Assembly: GCA_050331695.1 (NCBI GenBank)
Contig: JBHJGP010000017.1
Span: 186,001-250,000 of the forward strand
Length of the DNA stretch: 64,000 nucleotides
DNA from: JBHJGP01 sp050331695
Lineage (GTDB): Bacteria; Pseudomonadota; Alphaproteobacteria; Geminicoccales; Geminicoccaceae
Direction: 5' to 3'
Made by a program: the position numbers and the translations under genes
Notes under the pieces: generated by a model
The model's input: the letters and a program-made list of their open reading frames with translations, nothing else
Databases searched by the model: none
What the model was told of the DNA's origin: nothing
Shown here: positions 25,142-33,952 of the stretch, one piece after another
How the letters are laid out: every line of letters begins with the position of its first letter
Position numbering within the stretch: the first letter of the stretch is position 1

Positions 25142-25779
25142 TGGCGTCGGTTCAGCCCTTGGATCGGCGGCGGCTCGACGACGGCCTGGCGGTCCTGGCA
25201 GACCGGGATCCGCTGATCGCTGACGCCTTGGCGCGGTACGGGCCGCCGGCGCCCCGGGTCCGGCCACCCGGTTTTCCCACGCTTCTTCGGATCATCGTCG
25301 GCCAGCAGATATCGACCCGCTCAGCCGCGGCCATCTGGCTGCGGATCGAGACGGCGCTGGGCGATGACGTGTCGCCGGCCAAACTTCTGGCCCTGCAACC
25401 CGAGAGCCATGGGGATCTGGGTCTTACCCGGCAAAAGCTAGGATACGCGCTCGGTCTGGCCAAGGCGGTTGCCGAAGGCCGGTTCGATCCGGATGCGCTG
25501 GTTGCTCTCGACGACGATGACGCGGCCAGCCGGATCATGGAGCTCAAGGGCTTCGGTCGGTGGAGCGCCGAGATCTATCTTCTGTTCGCGTTGGGGCGCG
25601 AAGACGTGTTTCCGGCCGACGATCTGGCGGTCAAGGTCGCGATGCAGCGTCTCCATAACCTTGAGACCGCGCCGGATCGCCCGGCGATGATGGACCTGGC
25701 GCGCCCCTGGCGGCCGCTGCGGGGATGTGCCGCCATCCTCCTCTGGCATGTCTATGGCGCGGCCACGCTGGACAATTGA
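25141..25779 (+). CDS. DNA-3-methyladenine glycosylase II (AlkA-like)
   Basis: A 212-residue helix-hairpin-helix base-excision glycosylase, cytoplasmic. The HhH motif is IMELKGFGRWSAEIY, followed by FPADDLAV where the second aspartate matches AlkA's catalytic Asp. IIVGQQISTRSAAAIW is the conserved N-terminal helix. It lacks the AlkA N-terminal domain, so it is a short form like Mag1-type enzymes. The ATG overlaps the photolyase stop (TGATG), so it is translated with that repair protein. A longer in-frame ORF from 24985 is rejected because it overlaps the photolyase by 157 bases. Confidence 0.88.
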   Translation: MASVQPLDRRRLDDGLAVLADRDPLIADALARYGPPAPRVRPPGFPTLLRIIVGQQISTRSAAAIWLRIETALGDDVSPAKLLALQPESHGDLGLTRQKLGYALGLAKAVAEGRFDPDALVALDDDDAASRIMELKGFGRWSAEIYLLFALGREDVFPADDLAVKVAMQRLHNLETAPDRPAMMDLARPWRPLRGCAAILLWHVYGAATLDN

Positions 25780-25915
25780 AGATCGGCGCCTAACCGTCTG
25801 AAAACTTTACGCTTTGCTTGTGAAACGTCGAACGGTTTGCTAAACCGCTGGTGGCTTTGCAGCGCAGCGAGGCCGGCCCCTGCGGTCTTTCATTTTCTGA
25901 CGGAATCTCAAGCAC

Positions 25916-28624
25916 TTGGCATCATCACCGCCGGCCCTTCCTCGCGACATCGTTCCCATCGAAGAAGAGATGAAGCGCTCCTATCTCGATTACGCCATGA
26001 GCGTGATCGTGAGCCGGGCGCTGCCGGACGTCCGTGACGGTCTGAAGCCGGTCCACAGGCGCATTCTGCACGCCATGCAGGAAGGCGGTTACGGGGTTGG
26101 TAGGCCCTACCGCAAGAGCTCGCGTATCGTCGGTGACGTCATGGGCAAATATCATCCCCACGGCGACACGGCGATCTACGAAGCCATGGTCCGCATGGCC
26201 CAGACTTTCTCCATGCGCCTGCCGCTGATCGACGGGCAGGGCAATTTCGGGTCCATGGACGGCGACCCGCCGGCGGCGATGCGCTACACCGAGGCCCGAC
26301 TGGCCCGACCGGCCGACGCGCTGCTCGCCGACATCGACAAAGATACGGTCGATTTCCGGCCCAATTACGACGAATCGGAAGAAGAACCTGAGGTCCTTCC
26401 GGCCCAGTTCCCGAACCTGCTGGTCAACGGCGCCGGCGGTATCGCCGTCGGCATGGCCACCAACATCCCGCCGCACAATCTGGGCGAGCTGATCGACGCC
26501 TGCGTCGCCCTGGTCGATGATCCGGCGCTGACCCTCGTCGATCTGGTACAGATGATCCCAGGTCCCGATTTCCCGACCGGCGGCATCGTCATGGGCCGGA
26601 GCGGCATCAGCCAAGCCTACGCCACCGGTCGCGGCAGCATCATCGTCCGGGGCAAGGCTTCTATCGAGGAGATCAGGAAGGACCGTGAGGCGATCGTCGT
26701 CACCGAGATCCCCTATCAGGTCAACAAGGCCAAGATGATCGAGCGGATCGCCGAGGTGGTCCGCGAAAAGCGCGTCGAGGGCATCTCCGATCTACGCGAC
26801 GAAAGCGATCGCGACGGCGTGCGGGTGGTGATCGAACTGAAGCGCGACGCCGACGGCGACGTCGTCCTCAACCAGCTTTACAAATTCACCTCTCTCCAGA
26901 CCTCGTTTGGCTTCAACATGGTGGCCCTGGTCGGCGGCCGGCCGCTGCAGCTGAACCTTCTGGAGATCCTCCAGAATTTCTTATCGTTCCGCGAGGAGGT
27001 GATCGCCCGGCGCAGCTCCTTCGATCTGACCAAGGCCCGGGAGCGGGCCCATATTCTGGCCGGTCTGGTGGTCGCGGTCGCCCATATCGACGAGGTGATC
27101 CAGATGATCCGGGGCTCCGCGGACGCCCAGGAGGCGAAGGCCGGCCTGATGGCTCGCGATTGGCCGATCGGCGAGATCCGGCCGTTTCTGGTTCTGGCGG
27201 GCGAGCTTGAGGAAGACGACCACAGCGCCGCCACCTACCGCCTGAGTGACCGCCAGGCCCAAGCGATCCTGGAACTGCGCCTGCAACGGATGACGGCGCT
27301 CGAGCGGGACAAGATCGGTGATGAGCTCTCCGAGCTCGGCGCCAGGATCAAGGAGCTATTGGAAATCTTACGCTCGCGCGAGCGGTTGCTCGAGGTGATG
27401 AAGGAGGAACTGCTCGAGGTCAGACAGAAATTCGCGACGCCGCGGATCACCGAGATCAGTGCGGCAGACGACTTCGAGACGGACATCGAAGACCTGATCC
27501 AGCGCGAGGACATGGTCGTGACCGTCACCCATAAGGGCTACATCAAGCGGGTGCCGCTCTCGACGTACCGGGCCCAGCGGCGAGGCGGCAAAGGCCGTGC
27601 CGGCATGCAGACACATGACGACGACTTTCTATCCGAGATCTTCGTCGCTAACACCCACACACCGGTTCTCTTCTTCTCGACGCTCGGCCGGGTCTACAAG
27701 CTCAAGGTCTACAAGCTACCTCTTGGCACGCCGCAGGCCCGGGGTAAGGCCATGGTCAACCTGTTTCCGAGCGTGGCCGAGGGCGAAAGCTTTAGTACGG
27801 TCATGCCGATGCCGGAGGACGAAGAGAGCTGGGCCGAGCTTAACGTCGTCTTCGCCACCTCCAGCGGCAAGGTTCGGCGCAATGATCTCTCCGATTTCAC
27901 CTTCGTGCCCGCCAACGGCAAGATCGCCATGGGCCTCGACGATGACGACCGGCTGATCGGTGTCGCTGTTTGTGACGAGAGCCACGATGTGCTGCTGGCG
28001 GCCCGGAACGGCAAATGCATCCGCTTCCCCGTGAACGCGGTCCGAGTGTTCCAGTCGAGGAGCTCGACCGGCGTCCGCGGAATGGACCTGGCGAAGGGTG
28101 ACCGCGTCGTCTCCATGTCGATCCTGGATCACGTCGACTTCACCATGGAAGAGCGCGACGAATTCCAGAGGGTGCAGTCGGCCAAGCGCCGGGGCGAGGC
28201 TTACGAGGTCGACCGCGACATCTTGACGGAAGATCGTCAATCGGAGTTGGAGGCCCGCGAGCAACTGCTGCTCACGATCACCATCAATGGCTATGGCAAG
28301 CGGACCTCGGCTTACGAGTACCGGGTGACCAACCGGGGCGGCCAGGGGATCATCAACATCGAAACGTCGGCCCGCAATGGCGAAGTCGCGGCCACGTTCC
28401 CGGTGATGCCTTCCGATCAGGTCATGCTTGTTACCAATAAGGGCAAATTGATCCGCACGCCGGTCGGCGACATAAGGATCGCAGGCCGCAATACCCAGGG
28501 CGTCACTCCGTTCAGCACCGACGCCGAGGAGGTCGTGGTTTCGACCGCGAGGCTCAAGGACAATGGCGCCGGGGCCGAGGAGAACGGCGAGTACATCCTG
28601 ACCGAGGGCGATCCCGACGCCTGA
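25916..28624 (+). CDS. gyrA: DNA gyrase subunit A
   Basis: A 902-residue GyrA. The N-terminal breakage-reunion domain has SYLDYAMSVIVSRALPDVRDG, catalytic Tyr124 in PPAAMRYTEARL, and the quinolone region HPHGDTAIYEAMVRMAQ, with Thr85 and Glu89 at the E. coli Ser83 and Asp87 positions. The C-terminal beta-pinwheel carries the GyrA-box QRRGGKG. The tail is acidic. TTG 25916 is the start, since no ATG or GTG fits. Family role: ATP-dependent negative supercoiling with GyrB. It heads a run with coaD, queA and tgt. Confidence 0.96.
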   Translation: MASSPPALPRDIVPIEEEMKRSYLDYAMSVIVSRALPDVRDGLKPVHRRILHAMQEGGYGVGRPYRKSSRIVGDVMGKYHPHGDTAIYEAMVRMAQTFSMRLPLIDGQGNFGSMDGDPPAAMRYTEARLARPADALLADIDKDTVDFRPNYDESEEEPEVLPAQFPNLLVNGAGGIAVGMATNIPPHNLGELIDACVALVDDPALTLVDLVQMIPGPDFPTGGIVMGRSGISQAYATGRGSIIVRGKASIEEIRKDREAIVVTEIPYQVNKAKMIERIAEVVREKRVEGISDLRDESDRDGVRVVIELKRDADGDVVLNQLYKFTSLQTSFGFNMVALVGGRPLQLNLLEILQNFLSFREEVIARRSSFDLTKARERAHILAGLVVAVAHIDEVIQMIRGSADAQEAKAGLMARDWPIGEIRPFLVLAGELEEDDHSAATYRLSDRQAQAILELRLQRMTALERDKIGDELSELGARIKELLEILRSRERLLEVMKEELLEVRQKFATPRITEISAADDFETDIEDLIQREDMVVTVTHKGYIKRVPLSTYRAQRRGGKGRAGMQTHDDDFLSEIFVANTHTPVLFFSTLGRVYKLKVYKLPLGTPQARGKAMVNLFPSVAEGESFSTVMPMPEDEESWAELNVVFATSSGKVRRNDLSDFTFVPANGKIAMGLDDDDRLIGVAVCDESHDVLLAARNGKCIRFPVNAVRVFQSRSSTGVRGMDLAKGDRVVSMSILDHVDFTMEERDEFQRVQSAKRRGEAYEVDRDILTEDRQSELEAREQLLLTITINGYGKRTSAYEYRVTNRGGQGIINIETSARNGEVAATFPVMPSDQVMLVTNKGKLIRTPVGDIRIAGRNTQGVTPFSTDAEEVVVSTARLKDNGAGAEENGEYILTEGDPDA

Positions 28625-28645
28625 CAGTCCGCGCGAGGAAAAGCC

Positions 28646-29167
28646 ATGGCGAGCTGCAGAACGGGGGTTTACCCGGGCACGTTCGATCCCATCCACAATG
28701 GCCACACGGACATCATTCGCCGGGCCACGCGGATGGTCGACCGCCTGATCATCGCGGTCGCCAATAACGCCGGCAAAAATCCGATGTTCACCATGGAGGA
28801 ACGCGCTCGCCTCGTGGAATCGGAAGTGGCGTCGCTGATGGCCGGCGCGCTGACCAATGGCTGCGTAGTCGAGGTCAAGGCTTTCGACACGCTGCTTATG
28901 GATTTTATGCGCGAGGAGGGTGCGCAGATCGCTTTCCGCGGCCTACGCGCCGTTTCCGACTTCGAGTATGAATTCCAGATGGCCACGAACAATGCCCGGC
29001 TGGCGCCGGAAGTGGAAACCGTGTTCCTCACGGCCTCCGAGACGACTCAGTTCATCTCCTCGCGTTTCGTCAAGGAAATCGGCGGCCTCGGCGGCGATGT
29101 CTCGAGTTTCGTCTCGCCCAACGTCATGAAAAACCTGGTGGCGAAGTTCGAAAACCGAAACCGATAA
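28646..29167 (+). CDS. coaD: Phosphopantetheine adenylyltransferase
   Basis: A 173-residue nucleotidyltransferase. The first motif is GVYPGTFDPIHNGHTDII (with the HxGH pair), the C-terminal one is TTQFISSRFVKEI (family ISST/SS.lvrel region). It joins ATP to 4'-phosphopantetheine, giving dephospho-CoA. A purine-rich GAGGAAAA lies before the ATG. Placement between gyrA and queA is usual in several alphaproteobacteria. Confidence 0.96.
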   Translation: MASCRTGVYPGTFDPIHNGHTDIIRRATRMVDRLIIAVANNAGKNPMFTMEERARLVESEVASLMAGALTNGCVVEVKAFDTLLMDFMREEGAQIAFRGLRAVSDFEYEFQMATNNARLAPEVETVFLTASETTQFISSRFVKEIGGLGGDVSSFVSPNVMKNLVAKFENRNR

Positions 29168-29174
29168 GACGCTG

Positions 29175-30206
29175 ATGCGCGTCGATCTTTTCGACTTCAC
29201 CGTGCCCGAGGAACTGATCGCCCAGCGACCGGCGGAACCCCGGGACGCTGCCCGGCTCCTTCACGTTGGCGAACGGCTCGCCGACAGGTCCGTGCGCGAT
29301 CTGCCCGATCTGGTCGACGAACGCGATCTCTTGGTGGTCAATGATACCAAGGTGATACCGGCTCGGCTCCTAGGAAGGCGTGGTGAGGCCCATGTCGAGC
29401 TTCTCCTGCACCGGCCCACGAGCGACGGCGCCTGGCTCTGTTTCGCCAAGCCCGCCAGAAAATGCCGCGAGGGCGACCGGATCGAGATTTCGGACGATCT
29501 CCAGGCCCTGGTTCTGGAGAATTTGGGCGGTGGTGAGGTTTTGGTCCGCCTGATCCATGAAGGCCGTCTCGAAGACGCGATCGAACGCCACGGAATCATG
29601 CCGCTGCCGCCCTACATCCGCCGAAGCGACAAGGGCGATCCGAAGGACCGGGTCGACTATCAGACGCTTTTCGCGGCAAAGCCCGGGGCCGTCGCGGCAC
29701 CGACAGCGGGCCTGCATTTCACCGAGGCATTGAAGGGCAGGTTGGAAAAGAAAGGCGCTAGGTTCGCCTCGATCACGCTCCATGTCGGGGCCGGCACCTT
29801 CCTACCGATCAAGGTCGACGATATCGGCCAGCACCGCATGCACGAGGAACATTTCGAAATCAGTGCCGAGACCGTCGACCTGGTCCACCGTCACAAGAAG
29901 AGCGGTGGACGGATCCTGGCCTGCGGGACCACGAGCCTCAGGGCCTTGGAGGCTGCGAGCGACGAAAACGGCGACCTGGCCGCCGGCAAAGGCTCCACCG
30001 ATCTCTTCATCCAACCGGGATATCGTTTTCGCCAGACCGACCGCTTGCTGACCAATTTTCATCTCCCCCGCTCGACCTTGTTCGTCCTGGTCGCCGCGTT
30101 CGCGGGCTTGGAGCCCATGCGCCGGGCCTACGTTCACGCCATCGACCGGCGTTACCGCTTCTACTCCTTCGGCGATGCCTGCCTGCTCGAACGGGCCGAA
30201 CCTTGA
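29175..30206 (+). CDS. queA: S-adenosylmethionine:tRNA ribosyltransferase-isomerase QueA
   Basis: A 343-residue QueA, of normal length. It opens with MRVDLFDFTVPEELIAQRP, has LLVVNDTKVIPARLLG, VAAPTAGLHFTEAL and TTSLRALEAA, all standard. It transfers the ribosyl of SAM to preQ1-tRNA, making epoxyqueuosine. Translation is coupled to tgt through a TTGA overlap at the stop, so the two queuosine genes are one unit. Confidence 0.96.
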   Translation: MRVDLFDFTVPEELIAQRPAEPRDAARLLHVGERLADRSVRDLPDLVDERDLLVVNDTKVIPARLLGRRGEAHVELLLHRPTSDGAWLCFAKPARKCREGDRIEISDDLQALVLENLGGGEVLVRLIHEGRLEDAIERHGIMPLPPYIRRSDKGDPKDRVDYQTLFAAKPGAVAAPTAGLHFTEALKGRLEKKGARFASITLHVGAGTFLPIKVDDIGQHRMHEEHFEISAETVDLVHRHKKSGGRILACGTTSLRALEAASDENGDLAAGKGSTDLFIQPGYRFRQTDRLLTNFHLPRSTLFVLVAAFAGLEPMRRAYVHAIDRRYRFYSFGDACLLERAEP

Positions 30207-31330
30207 GGCCTTTGTCGTTCCAGGTGTTGGCAACCGACGGCGCCGGTCGCCGGGGCCTGCTCGAGACAGCCCACGGGGCCGTCCAAACGCCGGTCTTCAT
30301 GCCCGTGGGAACGGCGGCGACCGTAAAAGCGATGACACCAGAGATGCTGCTCACCACCGGCGCATCGATCGTGCTCGCCAACACCTACCATTTGATGTTG
30401 CGCCCCGGATCTGAGCGGATCGAGCGGCTGGGCGGCCTGCATCGGTTCATGCACTGGCCCGGACCGATCCTCTCCGATTCCGGCGGATTTCAGGTGATGT
30501 CGCTCGCTGAGCTCCGGGAGATCTCGGAAGAAGGCGTCCGTTTTCGCTCGCACCTGGATGGCTCGAAACATCTTCTATCGCCGGAAATTTCGACCCGTAT
30601 CCAACACCAGCTCGATGCCACCGTCACCATGGCCTTTGACGAGTGCCCGGCGTTCCCGATCGACGAGGCCATGGCGCGAAAGTCGATGGAGCTGTCGATG
30701 CGCTGGGCCGAACGCTCACGCGCCGCCTTCGAGCCTCGAGAAGGCTACGGTCAGTTCGGCATCGTTCAGGGCAGCGTCTTTCCGGAGCAACGAACACAGT
30801 CAGCGAAGCAACTGACAAAGATCGGGTTCGAGGGGTACGCCGTCGGCGGGCTGGCGGTGGGCGAGGGCCAGGAGCTGATGTTTCGAACGCTGGATCTTAC
30901 CTGCCCGGCGCTACCGGGCGACAAACCTCGGTACCTCATGGGGGTAGGCAAGCCGGACGATCTGATCGGCGCCGTTCAGCGGGGGATCGACATGTTCGAC
31001 TGCGTGCTGCCTAGCCGGTCGGGGCGAACGGGCCAGGCGTTCACGCGCAGGGGCCCGGTCAATTTGAAGAACGCGCGACACGCCGATGATCCGAGGCCCT
31101 TGGACGAGCAAAGCGAGTGCCCGGCCGCCCGTGACTACAGCCGGGCCTACCTCCACCACCTGGTCCGTTCGAATGAAATTCTGGGCGCCATTCTCTTGAC
31201 CTGGAACAATCTTTTTTTCTTTCAATCCGTGATGCGCGGGCTTGGTGACGCGATCGGGCGGGGCCAGCTCGAAACCCGAGCGGCCTTGATGCTGGCTGAA
31301 TACCGACAAGGCGACCTGCCGGCGCTTTGA
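30203..31330 (+). CDS. tgt: tRNA-guanine transglycosylase
   Basis: A 375-residue TGT. The nucleophile loop DSGGFQVMSLAELREI, GFEGYAVGGLAVGEGQE, and YLMGVGKPDDLIGAVQRGIDMFDCVLP are canonical. The family's zinc cysteine ligands normally lie near the C-terminus, past the AFTRRGPVNLKNARHADDP segment, and I see only one clear cysteine (SECPAARDYSRAYLHHL) there. It inserts preQ1 at the wobble position of GUN-anticodon tRNAs. It starts at TTG 30203, overlapping the queA stop. Confidence 0.96.
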   Translation: MRPLSFQVLATDGAGRRGLLETAHGAVQTPVFMPVGTAATVKAMTPEMLLTTGASIVLANTYHLMLRPGSERIERLGGLHRFMHWPGPILSDSGGFQVMSLAELREISEEGVRFRSHLDGSKHLLSPEISTRIQHQLDATVTMAFDECPAFPIDEAMARKSMELSMRWAERSRAAFEPREGYGQFGIVQGSVFPEQRTQSAKQLTKIGFEGYAVGGLAVGEGQELMFRTLDLTCPALPGDKPRYLMGVGKPDDLIGAVQRGIDMFDCVLPSRSGRTGQAFTRRGPVNLKNARHADDPRPLDEQSECPAARDYSRAYLHHLVRSNEILGAILLTWNNLFFFQSVMRGLGDAIGRGQLETRAALMLAEYRQGDLPAL

Positions 31331-31374
31331 CCCTTGACCCATAGACGAGAGTGTCGTTTTTCGGGCCGATCTTC

Positions 31375-31450
31375 GGGCGTGTAGCTCAATTGGTAGAGCA
31401 GCGGACTTTTAATCCGCGGGTTCAGGGTTCGAGTCCCTGCGCGCCTACCA
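31375..31450 (+). tRNA. tRNA-Lys (anticodon TTT)
   Basis: A 76-base cloverleaf with encoded CCA. The acceptor GGGCGTG pairs with CGCGCCT through a G-T end pair. The D-loop holds GTAGCTCAATTGGTAGAGC, the anticodon loop is CTTTTAA (anticodon TTT, lysine) on a CGGA/TCCG stem, and the T-arm CAGGG-TTCGAGT-CCCTG is perfect. It lies 44 bases after tgt. Confidence 0.95.
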
Positions 31451-31581
31451 ACCCGGTCGACTGTCGCGCAGCGGCAGCGATTCGCGGTGGCCGTCCACGT
31501 CATGGTTTTTTCGTCGTGCCCCGGACTTCTGCGCCAGACCAATCATAGCCTTGCGGCCGGGAGCAGAGAGGGCAGGCGTGG

Positions 31582-32649
31582 TCAGTCTGCCGGCCGTATG
31601 CTGGCCTCTGCCGGGTCGAAAAGCTTGATCTTGTCTGGCGGAAACTGGTGGCCGACCGACGCCCCAACGTCGATCTGCTCGCCGCCGCCGACCCGGACCG
31701 TGAGCGTGTCGACGTCCGGAACGGTCACGTAAAGAAACGAATCCGAGCCCAAATACTCAATGACCTCGACGGTGCCACGGCAGGTGCCATCACCGGGCTC
31801 TACCAGTTGAATGTCCTCGGGCCGGATACCCAGCCGGCTGACCTCGGTACTCTGGTCGGCGAAGGCGAACGGGACCGCGCCCTGGCCGTCGATGCGGGCG
31901 CCCTGATCCGCCCGCGATGCCGCCACCACGTTCATCTTCGGGCTGCCAATGAACTGCGCGACGAATAGGTTGGCGGGGTGCTCATAGAGGTCGCGGGGGC
32001 TTCCTACCTGCATGATCCGCCCGTCCTTAAGGACCACGATTCGGTCGGCGAGCGTCATCGCCTCAACCTGATCATGGGTTACATAAATCATCGTCGTCTC
32101 GAGCGTCTGGTGCAGCTTGGCGATCTCGAAACGCATCTCGACGCGCAACGCCGCATCCAGATTGGACAGCGGTTCGTCAAATAGAAATCCCTTTGGCTCG
32201 CGAACGATGGCCCGGCCGATCGCGACCCGCTGGCGCTGGCCGCCGGAAAGCGCCTTGGGGCGCCGGTCGAGCAACGCATCGAGCTTGAGGATGCGGGCGG
32301 CTTCACCAACTTTACGGTCGATCTCGGCCTTCGGCGCGCCGGCCGTCTTCAGCCCGAACCCCATGTTTCGGCCCACGGTCATATGGGGGTAGAGCGCGTA
32401 TGATTGGAAGACCATCGAGAGCTTGCGCCCGGATGGCGGCTCGGCCGTTACATCGTTACCGTCGAGCAGGATCCGGCCACGGCTGGTCTCCTCGAGGCCG
32501 GCGATCATCCTGAGAAGGGTCGATTTTCCGCAGCCGGAAGGTCCGACGAAGATGACGAACTCGCCATCCTCGATCGCCAGGTCCACGCCCTTGATGACCT
32601 GATGGTCGGCGAACCATTTCTCGACATTGTCCAGCCGTATTGCGCCCAC
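31582..32649 (-). CDS. Sugar ABC transporter ATPase, MalK/UgpC type
   Basis: A 355-residue ATP-binding subunit. Walker A is GPSGCGKST, the signature LSGGQRQRVAIGRA, Walker B FLFDEPLSNLDAALR, and a C-terminal MalK-like regulatory/OB part follows from about residue 235. It is the last gene of the minus-strand sugar operon. It energises the MalFG-like permeases encoded upstream. Confidence 0.92.
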   Translation of the reverse strand: MGAIRLDNVEKWFADHQVIKGVDLAIEDGEFVIFVGPSGCGKSTLLRMIAGLEETSRGRILLDGNDVTAEPPSGRKLSMVFQSYALYPHMTVGRNMGFGLKTAGAPKAEIDRKVGEAARILKLDALLDRRPKALSGGQRQRVAIGRAIVREPKGFLFDEPLSNLDAALRVEMRFEIAKLHQTLETTMIYVTHDQVEAMTLADRIVVLKDGRIMQVGSPRDLYEHPANLFVAQFIGSPKMNVVAASRADQGARIDGQGAVPFAFADQSTEVSRLGIRPEDIQLVEPGDGTCRGTVEVIEYLGSDSFLYVTVPDVDTLTVRVGGGEQIDVGASVGHQFPPDKIKLFDPAEASIRPAD

Positions 32650-32660
32650 TCAGCTCTCCC

Positions 32661-33947
32661 TCACGACATGCCCTGGGCGATCTCGGGACCGCGCAACGCG
32701 AGCCAGACCGCCGCGGTCCAGGTGAAGTCGCCGCCCCCCAGACCCTCGCCCGTCATGGGACAGTAGTATTCGAAGAAGCCGGACTGGCGGACCAATCGAA
32801 GCGCATCGTCGGCGATCCGGTCGGCGACGTCGGGCGATCCCGCCTCCCTGAAGCCTCGGGCGATCATGTAGTTCATGATCAGCCACACCGGTCCCCGCCA
32901 GTAGCGCCGCTGCTCGAAGGCCGGATGATCGGGGTCCCAGCTGGGAAGAGCGAAGCGCACGCGCTCGATGATCCGCCGGGTCTCGTTGGCGATCCGTTCC
33001 CTTTGGCCAGGTGATCCGGCGCCGGCGTAGAGGCTCAAGGGTGAAACGCTCGCGAGACCGGACGAGAAAACACCGCTTCGCAGATCCCTGGCGGTGAAAC
33101 CGCCGGCTTCTTCGTTCCAAAGCCCATCCGCGGCCTGTTCAGCCCGGGCGATCCAGCCCCCGAACTCTCGTTCATCATCACCTGAGCCGAACCTTTTCGC
33201 CAGACCGAGCAGGTCCCGGTCCGCCCGCAGAAGAATGAAATGGATGCCGGGATCACCGACCAGAAACGGGCCAGCCCGGATGATCTCCTGCTGATCCCAG
33301 CCCTGGTTTCGTCCGAAGGTCAGGATGGTCAGATACCGGTCATATTGCGCCGTGCTTGGTCGCTGATCGGCACCGATATGCTCGGTATCGCGCCGTTGGT
33401 AGGTCTCGAGATCGGGAGCGACGGCTATAGTGTCCATGGCCGGGTCCCAGTCCGGACAATTGTCCCGGCCGGATTCCCAAGGATGGACAACGGCGATGAC
33501 GCCCCGGTTCTCCGGATCTCGATGGGTATGAAACCAACGGTGCGAGGCAAGGAGCTTGGGGTAGAGCCGGCTGGCCCGCTCCAGGTCGCTGTCATCGCCG
33601 GTGCTGACCAGTTCGGCGACGATCGAAGCGGCCACGGGTGGCTGGCTTATGCCTGAGGTCGGCGGCTCCGTGCCGCTTGCCCAAACGTCCGGGCCCGGAA
33701 AATAGTCCGTGCTCGGCGACCAGAAGATGATGTGCGGGACCATGCCGTCGGCCCACTGACCTTGGAACAGCTTGTCCAGTTCCCCCCAGGCCCGGTCCCG
33801 GTCGAAAGCGGCAAAGCCCAGCGCCGCGAACGCCGAGTCCCAATTCCACTGAAAGGGATAGAGGCGCGCGGTCGGCACGGTGTAGCCGCCCCTGTCATTG
33901 GCCTTGAGGATGCCTATGGCGTGTTCGTCGAGATCAGTGTCGGACAT
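32661..33947 (-). CDS. MGH1/GH63-type glycoside hydrolase
   Basis: A 428-residue (alpha/alpha)6 glycosidase of the GH63/MGH1 type. The start of the domain reads RLYPFQWNWDSAFAALGF; candidate catalytic acids are in NWDSAF and in EQRRYWRGPVWLIMNYM near the end. Relatives include mannosylglycerate or glucosylglycerate hydrolases and other alpha-glucosidic enzymes. No signal peptide, so it should act on an imported sugar in the cytoplasm. It lies between the ATPase and the permeases in a tight operon, so its substrate is probably the transported sugar (inference). Confidence 0.85.
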   Translation of the reverse strand: MSDTDLDEHAIGILKANDRGGYTVPTARLYPFQWNWDSAFAALGFAAFDRDRAWGELDKLFQGQWADGMVPHIIFWSPSTDYFPGPDVWASGTEPPTSGISQPPVAASIVAELVSTGDDSDLERASRLYPKLLASHRWFHTHRDPENRGVIAVVHPWESGRDNCPDWDPAMDTIAVAPDLETYQRRDTEHIGADQRPSTAQYDRYLTILTFGRNQGWDQQEIIRAGPFLVGDPGIHFILLRADRDLLGLAKRFGSGDDEREFGGWIARAEQAADGLWNEEAGGFTARDLRSGVFSSGLASVSPLSLYAGAGSPGQRERIANETRRIIERVRFALPSWDPDHPAFEQRRYWRGPVWLIMNYMIARGFREAGSPDVADRIADDALRLVRQSGFFEYYCPMTGEGLGGGDFTWTAAVWLALRGPEIAQGMS

Positions 33948-33952
33948 GAGCC

